A stretch of DNA of 64,000 nt from Tetracentron sinense (lineage: Eukaryota > Streptophyta > Magnoliopsida > Trochodendrales > Trochodendraceae): positions 23,126,547 through 23,190,546 of the forward strand of contig CM026556.1 of NCBI GenBank assembly GCA_015143295.1, in the 5' to 3' direction. Below are positions 12,103-23,300 of this stretch, in pieces. The notes beneath the pieces were generated by a model. The model was not told where the DNA came from, made no database searches, and worked only from the letters and a program-made list of their open reading frames with translations. Position 1 is the stretch's first letter, and every line of letters begins with the position of its first letter. A program made the translations under genes and the position numbers.

Positions 12103-14179
12103 GGAGAAAATACATTTACACCCCTTGAGGTTTGATGAAAATACACATAGGCCGTCAGTTTTCAAAAAATACATTAAGTATCCTTATTTTTTAAAATAAT
12201 GGCACTTAGACCCCCTCCATCAGTTGACCGTTAGTCAACTCACAAAAATGTTGATGTCATGTGATGAAGTATATAAAATTTCAAAATTGCCCCTCTAATT
12301 TTCAGAAAACACTATTCTTACTCTAAAACATTATTTATTTAATATTTAAAAATCCGGTTCTCACCCATGAGGTCGCCACATGTCCCTTTTGACACCCCTT
12401 AACCATGGTTAAGATTCACCCACCCATCATTGGTTTTTTTAAATATTAATTCTTTTTTGAAAATTAAAAAAAAAAATTGTTTTTTTAATATTAAAAACAG
12501 ATTTTTAATATCACCCCATGAGGTCACCACGTGTCCCTTTTGCCACCCTAAACCGCAGTTAAGATTCACCCACCCATCCTTGGTTTTTTTTAAAAAATAT
12601 TAATTCTTTTTTGAAAATTAAAAAAAATTAGAGTTTTTTTAATATTAAAAACAATTTTTTAATACCATCCCTTGAGGTCGTCACGTGTCCCTTTTGACAC
12701 CCCGTAACCGTGGTTAAGATTCACCCACCCATCCTTGGATATTTTTAAAAATATTAATTCATTTTTGAAAATAAAAAAAAATAGAGTTTTTTAATATCAC
12801 CCCTTGAGGTCGTCTCATGTCCCTTTTGACACCCCCTTAACCGTGGTTAAGATTCACCCACCTATCCTTGTTTTTTATTACATATTAATTTTTTTGTAAA
12901 TTAAAAAAAATAGAGTTTTTTTAATATTAAAAACAGTTTTTTAATATCACCCCTTGAGGTCGCCACGTGTCCCTTTTGACACCCCTTAACCGTGGTTAAG
13001 ATTCATCCACCCATCCTTGGTTTTTTTTTTTTTTAAATATGAATTCATTTTTGAAAATTAAGGGGTGAATCTTAACCACGGTTAAGGGGTGTCAAAAGGG
13101 ACACGTGGCGACCTCAAGGGGTGACGGTTAAGGGGTGTCAAAAGGGACACGGGGGCACCTCAAGTGGTGATATTAAAAAACTGTTTTTAATATTAAAAAA
13201 ACTCTAATTCTTTTTTTTTTAATTTTCAAAAATGAATTAATATTTTAAAAAAAAGCCAAGGATGGGTGGGTGAATCTTAACCATGGTTAAGGGGTGTCAA
13301 AAGGGACACGTGGCGACCTCAAGGGGTGATATTAAAAAACACTTTTTAATATTAAAAAAAATCTATTTTTTTTAATTTTCAAAAAAAAATGTAAAAAAAA
13401 ACAAGGATAGGTGGGTGAATCTTAACCACGGTTAAGGGGTGTCAAAAGGGACACGTGACGACCTCAAGGGGTGATATTAAAAAACTCTATTTTTTTTTCA
13501 TTTTAAAAAATGAATTAATATTTTAAAAAACAGCCAACGATGGGTCAGTAAATCTTAACCACGGTTACGGTGTGTCAAAAGGGACACGTGGTGACCTCAA
13601 GGGGTGGTATTAAAAAATTGTTTTTAATATTAAAAAAACTCTAATTTTTTTTAATTTTCAAAAAAGAAATAAAATTTTTTTAAAAAACCAAGGATGGGTG
13701 GGTGAATCTTAACCACGGTTTAAGGGTGTCAAAAGGGACACGTGGCGACCTCAAGGGGTGATATGAAAAATTTGTTTCTAATATTGAAAAAACTAATTTT
13801 TTTTTTTAATTTTCAAAAAAGAATTAATATCTAAAAAAAACAAGGATGGATGGGTGAATCTTAACCATGGTTAAGGGGTGTAAAAGGGACACGTGGCAAC
13901 CTCATGGGTGAGAACAGGATTTTTAAATATTAAATAAATAGTGTTTTGGAGTAAGAATAGTGTTCTCTGAAAATTAGAGGGGCAATTTTGAAATTTTATA
14001 TACTTCATCACATGACATCAGCATATATCAGCATTTCTGTGAGTTGACTAATGGTCAATTGATGAAGGGGTCTAAGTGCCATTATTTTAAAAAGTAAGGA
14101 TACTTAATGTATTTTTTGAAAATTAAGGGGCCTATGAGTATTTTTGTCAAACCTCAAGGGGTGTAAATGCATTTTCTCC
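12103..14179. mobile_element. 2.08-kb foldback element of reiterated palindromic modules (MULE-like ends)
   Basis: The ends are inverted: GGAGAAAATACATTTACACC at 12103 and its complement ending ATTTTCTCC at 14179, with inverted similarity running for about 260 bp. Flanks TAAAATAAA (12094-12102) and TTAAATAAA (14180-14188) match at 8 of 9 bases, a likely 9-bp target duplication. That size and long inverted ends fit Mutator-like elements. Inside, about five plus-oriented modules (GAGGTCGCCACGTGTCCC, TTAACCGTGGTTAAG, then a T/A-rich spacer) face about seven minus-oriented ones across a centre near 13060. The period is roughly 145 bp. No transposase is present, so the copy is non-autonomous. Confidence 0.85.
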
Positions 14180-14373
14180 TTAAATAAAATAAGTTAAATG
14201 GTAATTTGATCAACATAAAGTTTTGCAAATTCCTTGTACTTTTATTAATAGAATAATATATTATATAATTGATTAAATATTTATTGAAACCAATATATCA
14301 ATATTGGAATTCGTATCAAATTATAAACATATAATAGAAGTACTAATCGAGTTCACTCTATATATATGATACC

Positions 14374-14880
14374 CTAGGAAGCACAGATACTTCAAATAGG
14401 TCTTTGTACCCGTATCGGATACCGATACACCTCCGATACGGTGAGATACGTACGAGATATGGCTTAAATGTATCTTATTAATTATAAACAATTTTTTTAT
14501 TTCAAATACTGCATGGATACGGCCATGTTTGTTTTTTGGAGACTCGGGGTGTGACCCTCTCTCCCTTTTGTTTTTGCATGGATATGATCTTCTTTATATT
14601 TTGCTTAGTGGATGATAGGATGTCTTTCTTTTTTGCTTAGTGGATGATGAGATGATCCTATTTCTTTTGCTTTTGCATGAACATTATATTTTTTTTTTAT
14701 ATATAAACAGAACTGAACCAATGGTTATTTTGTAATTATAATACAAAACATAATATTATTATTATTTAAAAAAAAAATTACAAACGTATTCTAACCATAC
14801 TCATATCCTGGTGTTTTAGGTTCTGTCGTATCATCGTATTTATATCGTATCGTACCTTTATCTGTATCCGGGCTTCCTAG
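14374..14880. mobile_element. 507-bp non-autonomous element, hAT-like (8-bp target duplication)
   Basis: Terminal inverted repeats CTAGGAAGCACAGATAC at the left and the complement of CTAGGAAGCCCGGATAC at the right match at 15 of 17 bases. A perfect 8-bp direct repeat ATGATACC flanks it (14366-14373 and 14881-14888). An 8-bp duplication is typical of the hAT superfamily. The subterminal DNA is rich in GTATCGGATACCGATAC-type palindromes. There is no coding capacity. Confidence 0.85.
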
Positions 14881-15040
14881 ATGATACCTATTTAGATTAT
14901 TATATGAGCAAATGAATCGGATAGATAATATCAGTATCCATTGACACCACTAGTACATGGTGACATGACTCCCCGTGGTTTGGTTACATGGAAAGAAGCC
15001 GACCAATTTACTTCTCACCAACAAGTTCTCGTCATAGTAT

Positions 15041-15240
15041 GGAGGAGTGCTGGCATCAATTGTGTTCGGGTCAACACATTCGAATTGTATTCGGGTCAAC
15101 TCGTCATATACTCATTGTTACCACAGGTCCACTTACCATGGGGGAGGAGTACTGGCATCAATTGTGTTCGGGTCAACCCATTCGAATTGTATTCGAGTCA
15201 ACCCGTCATAGGCGCATAGTTACCACAGGTCTACTCTGAC
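15041..15240 (+). repeat. Tandem duplication of a 102-bp unit
   Basis: GGAGGAGTGCTGGCATCAAT begins at 15041 and recurs with few changes at 15143. Each unit also contains the internal near-repeat TTCGGGTCAACNCATTCGAA / TATTCGNGTCAAC. No gene is seen. Confidence 0.88.
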
Positions 15241-15312
15241 CATGGTGCTTTGTGTCTCTCTCAAGCAAATGAAGAAAGGATTTTTAGTTGGGGGATTAAA
15301 GTTAAAGAGGCG

Positions 15313-15462
15313 TGCTAGCCCTACTCTCGGTCAAACTTTACTCTCAGCCTCCACGACCACATTATAAATCAGTTATGGTGGTTAAAGCACTATCTCTCAT
15401 CAAGAATAGACAAGTGGTTGGTAGAGGCTGACAATAGAATTTGACCGAGAGTAGCGCTAGCA
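15313..15462. mobile_element. 150-bp MITE with TGCTAGC ends
   Basis: Inverted repeats of about 42 bp: TGCTAGCCCTACTCTCGGTC at the left against the complement of GACCGAGAGTAGCGCTAGCA at the right. It ends about 50 bp upstream of the DUF167 gene start at 15511, so it may sit in its promoter or 5' leader. Confidence 0.8.
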
Positions 15463-15510
15463 TTTCTCAAAATGAAAAGGAGAAAGTTGAAACCAAAAAG
15501 AACTGGGAAA

Positions 15511-15868
15511 ATGGCTCCTGCTAAGAAGGGGCAAAGCAAAGACGAAAGAAGCAGTCTCTGCTCCGACTTCTACTTCTGTTTCTGCTTCAAATACCAACTT
15601 CCCTGCATGTATTCGTCTCCTTCCTCCCTCTTCTGTCGCGATAACCATTCATGCCAAACCGGGCTCCAAAATCGCCACAATTACAGGTTTGCCCCTTTCG
15701 CCTTCTATCTCCCTTTGCTCTCTTCTGCTTTCCTTTCTTTGGTTTCAAAACTAAAAAATCAATCAATAAAATAAATCAGATTTCATCAGCGATGGATTAG
15801 GGGTGCAGATAGACGCACCTGCAAAGGAAGGAGAAGCCAACGCGGCGCTGCTCGATTACATAAGCTCG
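15511..15868 (+). pseudogene. UPF0235/DUF167 family protein (YggU-like), first two exons only
   Basis: Exon 1 (15511-15686) and exon 2 (15780-15868) are joined by a GT/AG intron of 93 bp. Exon 1 begins MAPAKKG and its other frame ends [20 protein letters not shown], then PGSKIATIT. Exon 2 reads [20 protein letters not shown], then [10 protein letters not shown], followed by a GTGAGT donor. This matches the plant members of the DUF167 family, small conserved proteins of unknown function. The start MAPAKKG is in a different frame from the conserved part: a run of four G at 15528-15531 has one G too many compared with the expected KKGKAK. The last exon (usually starting VLGVKRRQVS) was not found before the gap at 19325. 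It is either a pseudogene, or a real gene hit by a homopolymer error and cut by the gap. Host origin is clear; activity is doubtful. Confidence 0.8.
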
Positions 15869-16606
15869 GTGAGTCTTTCCGACTAATCTATTCATATTTT
15901 AGGGAATTATTGTTTTTTTTTTTGCCATCTATTTGTGTGGATTTTGTGGAATTTTTTTTTGTTTAATTTGCCAACAATTTGTATTTCGATTTCTCGGGTT
16001 AAGTTTAGACAAATTACAATTTTATCAAAGAATAGAAGACTCAATGTACAAGAAATTGTGTTTGATTTACTTCTTCACTAGCGAATTGATCCAGAATTTC
16101 TTTGGCATTACTTAGAACTTGGGAGAAAAAAACTAGATTTATCATCACCGTTATCTGACATCTGGTTGATAAGAATCAGAAATTTTCTACCCTAATTATT
16201 GACAATGTAAAAGGAAAATTCCCAAGAGCAAGCATGAAGATCAGTAGAAATTCTCGGAGAGTACTATGTGTTAGGACCTGGATTCCAGAAAGTAGAAAAG
16301 AAGATAGCAAGTCTGAGTTCGAAGGGTAGATGTTGTTGTTTTTAAACCTTTATTCGTCCCTACACAGGTCAGCAAATAGGCCCCAAGATAAAATGGATAC
16401 AACTTAGGATGGTGTTTAATGAGTTCAATTTGCTATATTGAAAAGCTCGTTCTAGAATATTGTTTATATTCAAGTATGCTCATAAAGAGAAGATAGAAAG
16501 ATACAAGGAAGAGAGCAATTTGATGGTTTCATCACAGGGGAGAGATTGCTTTTTTATTTTTATTTTTATAGAGGTTAAGGCAACCCTTTGAAGAGACACA
16601 ATGTCT
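15869..16606. other. Possible intron 2 of the DUF167 gene; otherwise nothing seen
   Basis: Begins at the GTGAGT donor of exon 2. It is T-rich and has no recognisable exon or terminal repeat until the hAT-like element. Confidence 0.4.
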
Positions 16607-16614
16607 CTCTGAAG

Positions 16615-17546
16615 CAGTGCTTTAAAATCCGGCGAGTTGACTTGAAACTTGGTTGAGTCTACTCAACTCAACTAAATTTTGAGCCGACTCGCCAATAAAC
16701 TCGGTTTCTCCCAGCAAAAGCGAGTAACTTGGCCGATTCAGCCGAGTTGACTCAACTTGGTTGACGACTCGGCCAAGTTATGTTTTTTTGTTTTGTTTTT
16801 ATTGTGAAAAACTTCTGCACTGTTGTAAAAAAACTTATGCATTATTTTGTTCATCTTTTGGGACTATGATAGAATCTCTATTCACCAAAAAATTGTTGAG
16901 ATACAACCAAATTCGCCATTCTACTAGCCAATACAACCAAACTCTGCTATGGTTGAATGATTCACTGCTATGGTTGTATGATCTCCCCAAATCATGAAAT
17001 TTCTTTTTTCCTTTTCCTTTGTTCTTCAAAAGTTTAGCTCCTGTGCATATAAAACTATATAATTTTAAAATTTTGATAATTATCCAACAAATATCTATGT
17101 AATTTTATGTATATTTTAATATATATATCTATATATGTACATTTATGTTTATATCATTTAATGTATATTTTATAATTAATTTTTATGTTATACCATATAT
17201 ATATAACAAATATTGAAAAAAGAGCCAGTCTAAAGGTACTAAATATACTCCCAAAGGCCGAATTCTAGCCCTTTCATTCAAATAAGTAATTGTCAATATT
17301 AGAGTTGATGTGGCATTAGAAAAGACAAAATAAGCCAAGCCAAAAGTGTGCCACCTAAATGGTTAGCCATAGACGATTAGGATTTGAGAGTATATTTGGG
17401 AGTACCCCTAGACTGGGTGTTGAAAAAATATATATTTGTTCGAGTTTTTAGGTGTCATACTTGGACAAGTTTTGACCGAGTTTTCGAGTTTGACCCGACT
17501 TAGTAAAGTTCCGAGTCGAGTCGAGTTTTTGAGGTTTAAAAGACTG
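16615..17546. mobile_element. 932-bp hAT-like non-autonomous element
   Basis: Ends CAGTGCTTTAAAA (left) and TTTAAAAGACTG (right) are inverted. Flanks CTCTGAAG (16607-16614) and CCCTGAAG (17547-17554) agree at 7 of 8 bases. Subterminal DNA at both ends is full of GAGTTGACTC / ACTCGACTCGG motifs. The CAG-type ends and the 8-bp duplication point to hAT. It contains a smaller nested MITE and no transposase. Confidence 0.75.
17230..17411. mobile_element. Nested MITE inside the hAT-like element
   Basis: CTAAAGGTACTAAATATACT at the left pairs imperfectly with the complement of AGTATATTTGGGAGTACCCC at the right. The inner part between them is unique. The family is not assigned. Confidence 0.55.
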
Positions 17547-17687
17547 CCCTGAAGGGTTACCAAGACCAAAGGTTGTAAACCATATGAAGAGTTGCATATC
17601 AAAGGGAAGAGACACTAATAAAGAGTTATAAAAATGGTTGGTCTTTTTTGAAAATTCAAAAGAAAAATAGACTAAAAAGTAAAGGAA

Positions 17688-17898
17688 TGCTAGCCCCCAG
17701 ACGTAGAGTTCTAAGCTCTACCGTGGTTATGATGAATGTCGCTACTTTTCCACGTTACCTTAAGAACTGGTATAAACCATAAATTCATCCTTTGAAAATT
17801 TTGTTTTCTTCACCTGTTGAAGGGGTAGCAATGTTAGGTTTTTGCACCTACAATGAGAGTTTTTATAAAAAAATTGAATTCTGCGTTTGGGGCTAGCA
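17688..17898. mobile_element. 211-bp MITE with TGCTAGCCCC ends
   Basis: TGCTAGCCCCCAGACGTAGA at 17688 is the inverted match of the end GCGTTTGGGGCTAGCA at 17883-17898. It shares the terminal TGCTAGC with the 15313-15462 MITE, so both may belong to one family. Confidence 0.72.
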
Positions 17899-18669
17899 CC
17901 CCTCAAAAAGTAATTTTAAAGAATCACATATAACCCGACCCGCTATGGCACGGCTTGCATGTGTATATGGGTTTTGCTTAGTTGTATAACAAGGAACAAA
18001 AGGGGGATGGGTAACAATTCCAATACCTCTTGAAGGCCCAAGCCTTCTTCCAACTTTCCTACTTATATACAAGAAAAAGTTTTAATAGAAATCTGTTGTG
18101 AGACTATTCAAAACACACTTAAAAAACCCACATACTAGTTTTTTTGATATATCAAATATTCTCTTACTATTTTAAAATAATCAGAAAAATCAATTGAAAT
18201 ATATAGGGAAAATTCATATGTTAGTGTATGGCGTCTTCCGGACTTTAATTATCACCTTAGTATACCAAAACCAAGTCAAAGTTTACTAGTGTTTTTAATG
18301 ACCTTAGTTTTGAACTGCTTACTCTTGCCGATGAACCGGACTTGTTATTCACATTCTTTTCTCAAAAGATGTGTTAATTTTCATTTTTTTTATTGCCCTG
18401 TGCTTTAATCCTGATTTCTATGAGTGTTTGATGAGATAAAAACATCTCACTTCAGAAGTAGCCAAACTTCCTCATCTACATAGGTAGATCTATTAGAAGT
18501 GTTAATGGAACTGAAACACTTCAACGTTTAGTTAGAGATCTTTAAGAACCATTGCTCATCCTCTCATTTGTCATTGCAATTTTAAATTTTAGTTTAGTAC
18601 ACTTTTTATCATATATTTATATCTTGTTTTTCTTAATAAACTTAATAAATATTAGGTTAGGTTTCCGCT
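17899..18669. other. Gene-free stretch, possible LTR or 3' flank of the copia fossil
   Basis: AT-rich with no coding frame. By position it would hold the 3' untranslated region and LTR of the minus-strand copia fossil, but I could not find LTR borders. Confidence 0.35.
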
Positions 18670-19324
18670 ATAAGTGATTCCCCCGGGTTAATGGCTTTTA
18701 AACCCATTTTACTTGATGTCTTATACACTTCAATTCGACCTAGGCCCTTTGTAACCGCTAGGTTTTGTAAAGACCTAACACTTAAAATAGAGATTACTCA
18801 GTTCTTGAGTAGTTCTCTTACAATGCTATGCCTTAGACCAATGTGTCTAGATTTTCCATCATATGTCTTATAATAGGGCTTTGATAGTGTGGCAGTGTGG
18901 CTGTAACTGTGTTTTGATAAAAGTGGTTCATTAAATTCCTTAACCACTTCGCTTCCTTGCAGCAACCACTAATGCAAAAATTATAATTCTGTAATGGAAT
19001 GTGTCAAGAAAGTTTGCTTATTCGATTCCCAAGAGATCGTGCCTCCACATATGGTTAAAATTCACCCATTTGTGATTAAATTCTTGTGAATTTCAACTAG
19101 CATTACAATAAGCTCCTAACACATTTGGATCACCATAAAAGTGTAATTCAAACTTTAAATATTTAAAAATATGAGTTAATGTATTCCATTGTGCGTGTCC
19201 AAGATTACATGCAAACCTACTTAATTTTTCTGCCGCATATTGTATGTTGGTCTTGTACAATGCAAGGCATACATTAAGCTACCAATTTGACTAGCATACT
19301 TAAGCTGTGAAATACATTTACCTT
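18670..19324 (-). mobile_element. Ty1/copia fossil: end of reverse transcriptase, RNase H and C terminus
   Basis: On the minus strand the text reads YASQIGSLMYAL (copia reverse transcriptase end), then GGTISWESNKQ and YDGKSRHIGLRHS, the RNase H and C-terminal signatures of plant Ty1/copia polyproteins. It starts at the assembly gap, so the upstream part is missing. It is heavily broken and looks old. Confidence 0.8.
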
Positions 19325-19334
19325 NNNNNNNNNN
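19325..19334. other. Assembly gap (10 N)
   Basis: Ten undetermined bases. The copia fossil stops at its left edge and LINE 1 ORF1 text starts at its right edge, so the join may hide unknown DNA or be a scaffolding guess. Confidence 1.
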
Positions 19335-20335
19335 GAAATTTCAATTTCTTAGGGGATCCTACGACTACGGCAGAAAAGAATAAAACCCAAGATAGAAAAA
19401 TTTCAGCACCCACACATATTTGGGTTGCTAAGACTTTTGGAAAGTCGGCAGCAACTGATTCGCATAAGGAGGTGTTAAACCTAAACCCTTCTACTTCTAA
19501 TTCTTTCAACCCAGCTATAGATCAGCGTCTCAGTGAGGATATGGAGGTTTTGGTTCATAACAGTGAGGATAAACAGTAGCGAGAAGTAGATAATTCTCTA
19601 GAGAATAATGGTTGCATAGACCTCGAGATTAATGGTTGCGCAGATTTACAGGAACATCAAAGGATCAGCAAGCTTTTGGTTCTGAAAGAAGGATTGGTTG
19701 TAATGACTTCAAAGCCTAAAATCTGTGATTTTATGGAGGAAGAAGTTGTGGATCTAATCTTAGATTCAAGGGCTCCTAATATAAAAACCAATCAGATCGG
19801 CTATGATTCTGAGTTTTGTTTGGATTATAACTCAACAGATAGAGTGGATTCTGGTATTAAAGCTTCAGATTTATCTTTAATCTCTCGGCCAGAGTTCTAT
19901 TGTGGCTCACAAAATAACGATTGCCGCTCTCCAGAAGATCTAACTATTGAAAATTTATCTTTAGCGAGACAGCATGATGTTGAAGACCTCCAAGTTCCGC
20001 CCATTTCAAATTTGAGTATTCTTTTAAAGCAGGCTCAGGTAAGTATTCCTAAGAAAAAAAAATATGCTTCTGACTTTTTATGGTTATCCTTGGCTTCTTA
20101 TGAATTTCATAATGATCTATATGATTCCATTACTGTCTCGAAAGACTCTGTTATTGCAGAATCAAAAGCATTCATTGAAGATCTTTCTCATTTGAATGCA
20201 TTCAAAGAGCATAGAGTTGATGGGGAAAAATTAAAAAAACAAAGAAAAGAAGTTCCTACTTCAGCTATTATCACCCGATCTAGAGCGGTTGCTCAAGCTA
20301 TTGTTGAAGAAAACCCCCAAGTTTCTTATGTCTAG
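19335..20335 (+). pseudogene. LINE 1 ORF1, C-terminal part
   Basis: One frame runs from the gap to the stop at 20335, interrupted by a single TAG at 19577-19579. It is rich in Ser, Asp and Lys with no zinc knuckle visible in the part present. ORF1 proteins of plant LINEs bind the element RNA, and the missing N-terminal part would carry DUF4283 and CCHC motifs. The 3' end ATGTCTAG overlaps the ORF2 start at 20328. Confidence 0.7.
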
Positions 20336-23300
20336 TCTTCTATCTTGGAATATTAGAGGGGTGGGAAATTTAGCTTCTAAAGCCCGGCTTAAGAAGTTGG
20401 TGGAGTTATATAATATAGCCATGATTGCCATTATGGAACCTATGCAACATTATGATAAGATTATTCCTCTCAAGAAGATGCTGGGTATGTCAGATTTTAT
20501 TTATCATCCAAAGATTTGGCTTTTTTGGAAAAGTTCTTTGTCAATAGCTCTTATTGCTTCCCTGGATCAAGCTATTATTGTGGATGTTGGGGCTTTTGGA
20601 TTGGATACTATCAGATGTGTGTTTGTCTATGCTAAATGTCGTGGAGATGAAAGAAAATTGTTATGGAATGACCTTACTCTTATTCTCTCTTCTTATGATA
20701 CTCCTTTACTCATAGCTGGGGACTTTAATGCTATTGCTTCTTCAGATGAGAAGTTGGGGGGTCGTGATATTAACTTGCGTTCTCTGGAAGAATTCAATAC
20801 TTTTATTAATGATTTGGGTCTTATGGATGCGGGGTTCTCAGGAAGTAAATACACTTAGTGCAATAATCAAAAAGGGACCAACAGAATCTATGCTAGGCTT
20901 GATCGTTTCTTATTTAATGCTGCTTGGAACCAAACTTATCCTAATTCTCAGGTTTCTCATTTTGCTAGACTGAATTCGGATCATGCTCCTATGATTTTGA
21001 ACTTTAAAGTTGCTACTGGTCGGAATCCCTCTTCATTTAGATTTCAGAAAATGTGGATATCTCATTCAGGGTTTCAGAGGTTAGTTCAAGACTCTTGGGT
21101 TCTTCCTGTTTATGCTTCTCCTATTTTAGCTTTCTTTGTCAAACTTAAGAGGTTAAAAATTACTCTTAAGACTTGGAATAAGGAGGTCTTTGGCAATATC
21201 TTTGTTAAGATAAAGGAGTTAGAAGATAAAATTTGTTACGAAGAGATTAAACTTCAGAACCTCTAGGATAGCAGTCAAGAGGAGACCCTTTCTTCCCTCA
21301 AGGATGAGCTGCAGACTCTCATTCTCCAAGAAGAAATTTTTTGGAGACAAAAATCCAAAATAAAATGGCTTAAGGAAGGTGATAACAACACAAAATTCTT
21401 TCATTCTGTTGTTAATCAAGGACGGAAAAGTAATGGTATTCATAAAATTAAGAATGAGCAGGGTGAATGGCTGGAGTCTTCTACTGATATTGCGAATGAA
21501 GCTGTCTCTTATTTCCAGAAGATTCTTACTTCAACTAATAGCTCTATTGTTGATCACATTATTGATTTTATTCATCCACTTGTCTCTTTAGAGGATAATA
21601 TCTCTCTTGTGTCTTTGCCATCTATGGAAGAAGTTAAGCAGGTTGTTTTTAGCATGGATGCTGATAGTGCCCTGGGTCCTGATGGCTTTAATGGGACTTT
21701 CTACCACTCTTGTTGGGATATCATCAAGGAAGATTTATTCAAGGCTATTTCTTCATTCTTTATGGAGCATCATATTCCTAGATCAATTAATGCTATAGCC
21801 ATAGCATTGATTGCGAAATGTGAAGATCCCTCATCTTTTTCTGATTATCGTCCTATTAGTTTATGTAATTTTTTGTATAAGATTTTCTCCAGGATTCTTG
21901 CTGATAGACTTAGAAAAATTCTTCCCAACATTATCTCAGAGGAACAAAGTGCTTTTGTTAAAAGCTGGAACATTACTGAGAATATCACAATTGCTCAAGA
22001 AATGGTCAAAAATATCAATAGAAAAGCCTTTGGAGGTAACTTAATTATAAAGCTTGACATGGAAAAGGCTTATGACTGAATGGAGTGGCCTTTTATTTTT
22101 GCTGTCCTGAAGAGATTTGGTTTTTGCGAGGAATTTATAAACCTCATTCGGGGTTGTATGCAGAATCAAAGTTTTTCTATCATCATAATTGGGTCCTTGC
22201 ATGGCTTCTTTCAGAGCTTGAGAGGATTAAGACAAGGGGATCCCCTTTCTCCTGCTCTTTTTATAATAGCTGAAGAAGTTCTTAGCAGAGGTATAAAATC
22301 AGTTTTGGCTAATCAGTCATCTTCTTATAATGTCAGGCGGAATGGTTTCCCAGTGTCTCATCTTCTTTTTGCTGATGACACTTTGATATTTTGCAATAGT
22401 AACTTTCGAACCATAAAGAATATTTTTGAATTTTTGAAGTTATATGAAGAATCTTCTGGTTAGAAAATCAACAAAAGGAAAAGTTCTTTGTTTGGTTCTG
22501 AAAATATTACAAGCTCTAGAAAAAGGAATATCTCTAATTTTACGGGGATCAAATTCAAAAATTTTCCCCTTATCTATCTTGGGATTCCTTTAATCAAAGG
22601 TCGTCAGAAAAAGTCTTACTTTTTGCCTTTGATGGAGAAAATTCAGAAACGTATATCAGGATGGGCTAGCAAACTCCTTTCTGCGGGAGGCCGTTTGATA
22701 TTAATAAAGCATGTCCTTTCTTTAATTCCCTCTTACACTTTAGCTAGTGTGCATATCCCTGCTAGCATTAGTATCTCAATTGATAAAGCTATGGCTAATT
22801 TTTTTTGGAATGATTCAGATACTTCAAAAAGGCGGCACTGGGTGAGCTGGAAGAAATGTTCTTTGCCCTGTTCAGAGGGAGGTCTTGGCATTCGGAAAAT
22901 GGCTGAATTCAATACTGCTTTTCGAGTTAAACAAGCCTGGAAAATTTACTCTTTGGATAGCCTCTAGTCTCATTTTTTCAAAGCTAAATACAGAGTGGAT
23001 CATGTGTGGAATGCTATCCCTACTAGGGGATCCTCTACACTTTGGTCAGCTATTTGTGAGGTATTTCAGTTTATGCTCTCTAATTCTACAGTCCTTATTG
23101 GTAGTGGTTCCAAAGTAAATTTCTGGTTTGATAGGTGGTATGGGGACCAAACTCTTATTTCTTTGGCCCTAACTCCACCTCCTAATAGCCCAAATATTAG
23201 TGCTATTCTTAATTCAGATGGTGATTTGGATTTTTGCCAGGTGAGTCAATTTCTTCCCTCTAATATTATCGAGAATATTGCTAGGGGATATCCTACTTCT

